DNA from: Hyphomicrobiales bacterium
Lineage (GTDB): Bacteria; Pseudomonadota; Alphaproteobacteria; Rhizobiales; Xanthobacteraceae
Assembly (NCBI GenBank): GCA_017304555.1
Contig: JAFKKS010000168.1
Location: 15,263-54,747, forward strand
Length of the DNA: 39,485 nucleotides
Direction of reading: 5' to 3'
Below the pieces are notes generated by a model. It ran no database searches. It saw only the letters and a program-made list of their open reading frames with translations, and was not told the origin of the DNA. Positions 34,364-39,485 of this stretch are shown piece by piece. Numbering within the stretch: the stretch's first letter is position 1; each line of letters opens with the position of its first letter. The translations under genes were made by a program, and so were the position numbers.

Positions 34364-35311
34364 ATGAAGCTCTCTTTGCTTCATCGCCTGCTCAGTTGGG
34401 CCGTCACGCTTCTGGCGGTCACGGCGATCGTGTTCCTCGTCCTCGAGATATTGCCGGGCGACCCTGCCCTTGTGCTGCTTGGGCCGGATGCGCAGCCCGA
34501 CACGCTCGCCGCTCTGCGGCTGCAACTCGGTCTCGATCAGCCGGCTTACATTCGTTACGGCGCCTGGCTCGCCGGCATGCTGCATGGCGATCTTGGTACG
34601 AGCTATACCTACGGCATCCCGGTCACCGAACTCATCGGGTCACGCCTGAAGGTGACGATCCCGCTCGCGCTTCTAGCGATGAGCCTCGCGATCGGCCTCG
34701 CTTTGGTGCTTGGCATCTATGCCGCGTCACGCCACAACCGCCCCGGCGACTACGGCGTGATGGCGGTCACACAGATCGGCGTGGCAATCCCGAGCTTCTG
34801 GCTGGGCATGCTTCTGATCCTCTTCTTCTCCCTGACGCTGCGATGGTTTTCCGCCGGCGGCTTTCCAGGTTGGGAAGCAGGCTTCTGGCCAGCGATGCGA
34901 GCGCTGCTGCTCCCGGCATTGGCGCTCGCCGTTGCGCAGGCCGCCGTGCTGGCGCGCGTCGTGCGCGCAGCGCTGCTCGACGTGCTGGGCGAGGATTTCG
35001 TGCGGACCGCGCGCGCTAAGGGGCTTACGCGCGCGCAAGCGTTGCGACGGCACGCCTTGCGCAACGCGCTCATTCCCGTCGCCACCGTGATCGGCCTGCA
35101 ATTCGCGCATCTTCTTGCCGGCACGATCGTCATCGAGAACGTCTTCTCGCTACCGGGGCTTGGACGCTTGATCTTTCAGTCGATCAACCAGCGCGACCTG
35201 ATGGTCATCAAGAACGTTGTGGTCTTCCTTGCCGCGATCGTCATCACGGTGAACTTCGTCGTCGATCTGTTCTACCTCGCGATCGATCCACGCTTGCGGC
35301 ACGCGTCATGA
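34364..35311 (+). CDS. Peptide/nickel-type ABC transporter permease (DppB-like)
   Basis: A 315-residue inner-membrane permease with about six helices. The opening VFLVLEILPGDPALVLLGPDA and the ATPase-contact loop EDFVRTARAKGLTRAQALRRHALRNALIP near 205-233 are diagnostic of the DppB group. It imports the unknown ligand of the adjacent binding protein. Its stop overlaps the start of the second permease by four bases (ATGA, 35308-35311). Only a weak ribosome site is visible. It is the second gene after the hydrolase. Confidence 0.93.
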   Translation: MKLSLLHRLLSWAVTLLAVTAIVFLVLEILPGDPALVLLGPDAQPDTLAALRLQLGLDQPAYIRYGAWLAGMLHGDLGTSYTYGIPVTELIGSRLKVTIPLALLAMSLAIGLALVLGIYAASRHNRPGDYGVMAVTQIGVAIPSFWLGMLLILFFSLTLRWFSAGGFPGWEAGFWPAMRALLLPALALAVAQAAVLARVVRAALLDVLGEDFVRTARAKGLTRAQALRRHALRNALIPVATVIGLQFAHLLAGTIVIENVFSLPGLGRLIFQSINQRDLMVIKNVVVFLAAIVITVNFVVDLFYLAIDPRLRHAS

Positions 35312-36171
35312 CGACAATCGCCGAACCGGCCTCCGAAGCGCGCCGCCGCATCCGCCTCTTCCGCTATCCCGGCCTCACGGTCGGCGGAGCAATCGTCGCC
35401 ACGGTCGTCGGCGCGACACTGCTCTCGCTCGTGTGGACGCCCTATTCACCGCTGACAATGAACATGCGTCAGCGGTTTCAAGGCCCCTCTCTCGCACACA
35501 TCTTCGGCACGGATCAGTTCGGCCGCGACGTGCTCTCGCTCCTGATGGTAGGCGCGCAGAATTCGCTCGCGGTCGGCATCGTTGCGGTGGCGATCGGTCT
35601 TGCCGTCGGCACGGCGCTCGGGCTCTTCGCCGCTGCTAGGCGAGGCTGGGTCGACGAAGCGGTCATGCGCGTCTGCGACTTCCTGTTCGCTTTCCCGGCC
35701 GTCCTGTCGGCCGTCATGCTGGCGGCCGCGCTCGGGCCCGGCACCGGCAACGCGATGCTGGCGATCGGCTTCTACAACATCCCGATCTTCGCACGGATCG
35801 CGCGCGGTGCAGCGAAAGGCGTGTGGGTCCGCGAGTTCATCTACGCCGCCCGCACGGCCGGGAAAGGCGCGGTCCGCATCTCGCTCGAGCATGTACTGCC
35901 GAACATCCTCAACATCATCGTCGTGCAAGCGACGATCTCGTTCGCCACCGCCATCCTCGCCGAAGCGGCACTGAGCTATCTCGGCCTCGGCACACAGCCG
36001 CCAGCGCCGAGTTGGGGGCGTATGCTGCATGAATCGCAAGTGTTTCTCTCGCGCGCGCCGTATCTGTCGATTTTCCCGGGGCTGATCATCGTCCTGACAG
36101 TCCTCGGGCTCAACCTGCTCGGCGACGGCATGCGCGACGCGCTCGATCCGCGCCATGCACAGGGGCGCTGA
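35308..36171 (+). CDS. Peptide/nickel-type ABC transporter permease (DppC-like)
   Basis: A 287-residue second permease with about five or six helices. The loop EFIYAARTAGKGAVRISLEHVLPNILN near 178-204 is the EAA motif that contacts the ATPase. The family signature HIFGTDQFGRDVLSLLMVGAQNSLAVGI (about 65-92) is clear. The start overlaps the DppB-like gene, and the next gene begins one base after its stop. It pairs with the DppB-like protein as a heterodimeric channel. Confidence 0.93.
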   Translation: MTTIAEPASEARRRIRLFRYPGLTVGGAIVATVVGATLLSLVWTPYSPLTMNMRQRFQGPSLAHIFGTDQFGRDVLSLLMVGAQNSLAVGIVAVAIGLAVGTALGLFAAARRGWVDEAVMRVCDFLFAFPAVLSAVMLAAALGPGTGNAMLAIGFYNIPIFARIARGAAKGVWVREFIYAARTAGKGAVRISLEHVLPNILNIIVVQATISFATAILAEAALSYLGLGTQPPAPSWGRMLHESQVFLSRAPYLSIFPGLIIVLTVLGLNLLGDGMRDALDPRHAQGR

Positions 36172-36172
36172 C

Positions 36173-37153
36173 ATGCCTCTGCTCGACGTGCAGAACCTTT
36201 TCATCCGCATCGGCCGAGGCGAAAGCGCAATCGATGTCGTGCGCGACATCTCCTTTAGCGTCGGAAGCGGCGAGATCGTCGGAATTCTCGGCGAATCCGG
36301 TTGCGGCAAGTCGCTGACGGCATTTTCCGTCCTCGGACTGCTGCCGCAGGGCTTGAGTGCGGCGGGTCAGATCAAATTCGACGGACGTGACCTGCTGAGC
36401 CTCGGCGAGCAAGACTTATGTGCGTTGCGCGGCAATCGGATCGGCATGATTTTCCAAGAGCCGGCGACAGCGCTGAATCCGGTTCAGACAGTCGGCGACC
36501 AGATCGCCGAGCCGTTGCGACTGCATACCGGCATGGGAAAGCGCGAGGCGCGCGCCGAGACGCTGCATTTGCTCGAGCGCATCCACCTGCCGAATCCGCG
36601 CGCAGCACTCGATGTCTATCCGCATCAGATGTCAGGCGGCCAACGCCAGCGCGTCGTCATCGCCATGGCCCTTGCCTGCCGTCCAAGCCTCCTGATCGCG
36701 GACGAGCCGACGACGGCACTCGACACAACCGTGCAGCGCCAGATCCTCGATCTGCTGTTGGACCTTGTCGACGAAACCAAGAGCGGCCTTCTGTTGATCA
36801 CGCACGATATCGGCGTGATGGCGGAGATGACCGAGCGCGTGCTCGTCATGTACGGCGGGGTGATCGTCGAATCCGGACCGACGGAAAAAATTATTACCGA
36901 CCCAGCGCACCCCTATACGCGCGCGCTGCTGCGTGCGGTGCCACAGCGCGCGCTCGGCTACGATACGTGGCTGGAGTCGATTCCGGGAACGGTACCGGCG
37001 CCATCTGAACGGCTGCGCGGCTGCCTGTTTCGCAGCCGCTGTTCCCTCGCTGGGCCTGAATGCGAAGTCCAACCTGATCTAATTCCACGCGGGCCTGACC
37101 GCGTCGCTGCATGTTGGCGTCTGCCGCAAGTCGATGGGAGCGTGCCGGCATGA
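36173..37153 (+). CDS. Peptide-type ABC transporter ATPase (DppD-like)
   Basis: A 326-residue ATPase. Walker A is GESGCGKS (about 40-47), the signature is SGGQRQRV, and Walker B is LLIADEPTTALD. A C-terminal oligopeptide-transporter domain (after about 230) has the GCLFRSRCSLAGPEC cysteine pattern. The ATG at 36173 has AGGGG 7 nt upstream and was preferred over an in-frame upstream ATG at 36155. Its stop overlaps the next gene by four bases. It powers the importer together with the DppF-like ATPase. Confidence 0.93.
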   Translation: MPLLDVQNLFIRIGRGESAIDVVRDISFSVGSGEIVGILGESGCGKSLTAFSVLGLLPQGLSAAGQIKFDGRDLLSLGEQDLCALRGNRIGMIFQEPATALNPVQTVGDQIAEPLRLHTGMGKREARAETLHLLERIHLPNPRAALDVYPHQMSGGQRQRVVIAMALACRPSLLIADEPTTALDTTVQRQILDLLLDLVDETKSGLLLITHDIGVMAEMTERVLVMYGGVIVESGPTEKIITDPAHPYTRALLRAVPQRALGYDTWLESIPGTVPAPSERLRGCLFRSRCSLAGPECEVQPDLIPRGPDRVAACWRLPQVDGSVPA

Positions 37154-38112
37154 CCGACGCTCCCGTACTCGAACTCGACAACCTGATCCTCGACTATCCG
37201 CTGAAACGCGAAAGCCTGTTCGCGGAGCCACGATCGTTGCGCGCTGTCGACGGCGTCTCATTCGCAATCCCGCGCGGCCGCGCCCTGGGACTTGTCGGAG
37301 AGTCCGGTTGCGGCAAGACATCCGTCGCCAAAACCGTCATGGGCCTTGAACAGCCGACGGCTGGACACATCCGAATCCTCGGACGCGACATCGCCACCAT
37401 GCCGCGGAGAGAGTTGCTAGGCTTTCGCCGTCACTTCCAAATGGTGTTTCAAGACCCTTACGGCTCGCTTGACCCTCGCCACACGGTTGGCCGCATCGTT
37501 GCCGAGCCGATGCGCACGTCGATTGCCAAAGCGCGCAAGGCGGCCGACGAAGCCCTGGAAGCGGTCGGACTATCGGCAGGTGACGCCAAGAAATATCCGC
37601 ACCAGTTCTCCGGCGGCCAGCGTCAGCGCATCGCCATCGCTCGCGCTCTGGTGACGCGCCCGGAGCTTGTCGTCGCCGACGAACCTGTCTCGGCGCTCGA
37701 CCTTTCGGTGCAAGCGCAAGTTCTTAATCTCCTGCGTGAGTTGCGGGAGACTCTCGGGCTGACGTATCTCTTCATCAGCCACGACCTCGCCGTGGTCGAA
37801 TATGTCTGCGAGGATATCGTCGTCATGTTCGCCGGCCGCATCGTCGAGCGCGGCGCGACGCGGACCGTGCTAAGCGCGCCGGCGCACCCCTACACCGTCG
37901 CCCTGCGCGAGGCGATGCCGCGTATCGATCGCGCCGGCGGCCGGCGGCGGCGCGCGTCCCGCACGGAAGATAAATCCGACGCGACGGCCAACCGCACGGC
38001 CGGCTGTCCCTATAAGCCACGCTGCGCCCTCGCCATCGAGCGTTGCGGCGTCGAGGCGCCGAAGCTGAGGTTGCTGGCAAACGGCCAGGAGGTCGCCTGC
38101 CATGTCGTTTGA
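37150..38112 (+). CDS. Peptide-type ABC transporter ATPase (DppF-like)
   Basis: A 320-residue ATPase. Walker A GESGCGKT, signature SGGQRQRI, Walker B VVADEPVSALD and a C-terminal CPYKPRCALAIERC cysteine pattern identify the DppF/OppF group. The ATG at 37150 overlaps the previous stop (ATGA). The last 60 residues are Arg-rich and variable. The binding-protein gene starts 30 bp downstream. Sequence divergence from the DppD-like partner shows two distinct subunits rather than a recent duplication. Confidence 0.93.
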   Translation: MTDAPVLELDNLILDYPLKRESLFAEPRSLRAVDGVSFAIPRGRALGLVGESGCGKTSVAKTVMGLEQPTAGHIRILGRDIATMPRRELLGFRRHFQMVFQDPYGSLDPRHTVGRIVAEPMRTSIAKARKAADEALEAVGLSAGDAKKYPHQFSGGQRQRIAIARALVTRPELVVADEPVSALDLSVQAQVLNLLRELRETLGLTYLFISHDLAVVEYVCEDIVVMFAGRIVERGATRTVLSAPAHPYTVALREAMPRIDRAGGRRRRASRTEDKSDATANRTAGCPYKPRCALAIERCGVEAPKLRLLANGQEVACHVV

Positions 38113-38142
38113 AACACATTGCTTTGTTTGAGGAGAGAACGA

Positions 38143-39485
38143 ATGAAATCGAAAGCTATATTTGGAGCCTTGCTGGCTCTCGGGCTGGCCAGTATCGCAG
38201 CACCCGCACAAGCCGCGAAGGATCGGGTGATCATGGCGCTGGCGATCGAGCCGCCGGGCCTCGACCCAACGATGCAGGCCTCGACCGCGGTGAGCGAGGT
38301 CACGTGGATGAACATCTACGAAGGGCTCACGCGCTTCGACGAGAACGGCAAGATTCAGCCTGCGCTGGCGGAAAGCTGGACGCAGGAAGGCAACAAGGTC
38401 TTCACCTTCAAATTGCGCAAAGGCGTGAAGTTTCACGACGGCAGCGACCTGACTTCGGCCGACGTGAAGTTCACGTTCGAGCGCAACGTGTCGGCCAAGA
38501 GCACCAACAAGCGCAAGCGCGTGTTCGCCAACATGGCGTCGATCGAAACGCCGGATCCGCTGACGGTGAAGATCACGCTGAAGACGCCGTCCGCGCTGCT
38601 GCCGTTCTTCCTTGCCGAGGCGACGGCCGCGATCCTTTCGCCGAAGACTGCCGAGAAAGACGGAACTAATCCAGTCGGGACAGGCCCTTATAAGTTCGTG
38701 TCGTGGACACGCGGCGATTCACTCAAGCTCGAACGTTTCGCCGACTACACCGGACCGATAAAGCCGACGATCCAACACGCGACCATCCGCTTCATCAACG
38801 ATGAGAACGCACAAATCGCAGCGCTCCAGGCTGGCGACGTCGACTACGTTCCGGTTGTCGGCGCGGTGGAAAGCGTCGACGGCTTCAAGGGCGGCGACCG
38901 CTTCCAAATCCTGGCCGGGATGACCCAGGGCGTCATGTTCCTCGGGCTCAACAACAAGCAGGCGCCCTTTACCGACTTGAAAATCCGGCAGGCGCTTTAC
39001 CACGCGCTCGACCGGCAGGCCATCAATCTCGGCACGCATAACGGCTACGGAAAGCCGATGGGCGCGCAGATGACGCCGCTCAACCCGTATTGGATCGACA
39101 CGTCGAATATCTACAAGCACGACATGGCGGCAGCAAAGAAGTTGCTGGCGGAGGCGGGCAAGCCGGACGGCTTCGAGGCGAACCTGAAGATCCTTCCGAT
39201 CCCGTCGACACGCCGTGCGGCCGAAATCATCGCTTCGCAGCTTGCCGAGGTCGGGGTGAAGGTCCGCATCGAAGTGCTTGAGACCGCACAGTGGCTCGAA
39301 GTCGTTTTCCGTAACAAGAATTACGACATGACTATTCTCTCGCAGCAGGAGCCCTGGAGCATCCTCAACTACACCGATCCGAAATACCTCTATCAGTACG
39401 ACAGCGCCGAGTTTCGCAAGCTGATCAACGAGGCGGAGGCAAGCACGACGGAAGCGGGCTTGAAAGAAAAGCTCGCCGCCGCCCA
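38143..39485 (+). CDS. ABC transporter substrate-binding protein (DppA-like), 3'-truncated by window
   Basis: The periplasmic binding protein (SBP_bac_5 family) of the importer. The visible 447 codons begin with a signal peptide of about 23 residues (AQA-A cleavage). The classical motifs are LAESWTQEGNKVFTFKLRKGVKFHDG (about 74-99) and NPVGTGPYKFVSW (about 176-188). The ATG at 38143 has AGGAG 8 nt upstream. It lacks its stop inside the window and so does not appear as a closed frame. Lying last in the operon, after the ATPases, is less common than first. The ligand is unknown; a peptide or similar molecule fits the family. Confidence 0.93.
   Translation, partial: MKSKAIFGALLALGLASIAAPAQAAKDRVIMALAIEPPGLDPTMQASTAVSEVTWMNIYEGLTRFDENGKIQPALAESWTQEGNKVFTFKLRKGVKFHDGSDLTSADVKFTFERNVSAKSTNKRKRVFANMASIETPDPLTVKITLKTPSALLPFFLAEATAAILSPKTAEKDGTNPVGTGPYKFVSWTRGDSLKLERFADYTGPIKPTIQHATIRFINDENAQIAALQAGDVDYVPVVGAVESVDGFKGGDRFQILAGMTQGVMFLGLNNKQAPFTDLKIRQALYHALDRQAINLGTHNGYGKPMGAQMTPLNPYWIDTSNIYKHDMAAAKKLLAEAGKPDGFEANLKILPIPSTRRAAEIIASQLAEVGVKVRIEVLETAQWLEVVFRNKNYDMTILSQQEPWSILNYTDPKYLYQYDSAEFRKLINEAEASTTEAGLKEKLAAA

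Noticed and set aside
1..39485. CRISPR arrays, insertion sequences, rRNA genes, restriction or toxin-antitoxin systems
   Set aside because: No regularly spaced repeats, transposase motifs, rRNA-like sequence or defence gene families were seen on either strand.

Overview
High-GC chromosomal DNA from an alphaproteobacterium, most likely Hyphomicrobiales (Bradyrhizobium/Xanthobacteraceae-like). The evidence is the strong GC3 bias with long antisense frames, the family mix (DUF2865, DUF2059, DUF2783, CreA, many solute-binding transport systems), a plant/proteobacterial-type glutathione reductase, and a gph/rpiA/DUF2059/gor block that I recall as typical of that order. This placement is an inference from gene content.

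Layout. 1-7.1 kb is housekeeping: a truncated phosphatidylserine decarboxylase, an Atm1-type ABC exporter, a LOG-family phosphoribohydrolase, and the tightly packed cysS-GNAT-cimA operon on the minus strand. 7.1-8.4 kb has two small hypothetical proteins and CreA. 8.4-15.3 kb is an aromatic-catabolism block. The minus-strand operon FAH-DoxX-MBL hydrolase-FAD monooxygenase-DUF2783 has overlapping or nearly touching genes. Beside it lie a divergent Tat-exported TRAP binding protein and hmgA, so a ring hydroxylase is linked to homogentisate cleavage and fumarylacetoacetate hydrolysis. 15.3-20.7 kb holds a DMT transporter, a DUF2865 protein, NAD synthetase and class II DAHP synthase. 20.9-24.0 kb is a tctCBA tripartite carboxylate transporter. 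24.2-27.8 kb is rpiA-DUF2059-gor with divergent gph. 27.9-29.3 kb holds a PEGA-like lipoprotein, tRNA-Val(CAC) and a phage-type small protein in AT-richer DNA. 29.4-31.3 kb is a MarR-GNAT fusion plus a DMT exporter. 31.3 kb to the end is a LysR regulator divergent from a CocE/NonD hydrolase, followed by a five-gene peptide-type ABC importer whose binding protein runs off the window.

Most notable points: (1) cysS lacks about 27 residues of a normally conserved segment just before its zinc-binding Cys, in frame, while the signature motifs remain. (2) The MBL-fold protein of the homogentisate cluster keeps the Zn1 ligands but has lost three of the Zn2 ligands. (3) The FAD monooxygenase/DUF2783 pair may be an aromatic hydroxylase with a small coupling protein feeding homogentisate. 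(4) A 13-bp copy of the tRNA-Val 3' end lies just upstream of the tRNA, and a phage-like gene lies downstream. (5) Several perfect hairpins occur, including an 11-bp stem that would have a GAAA tetraloop in minus-strand RNA. No CRISPR array, insertion sequence, integrase or rRNA was seen.
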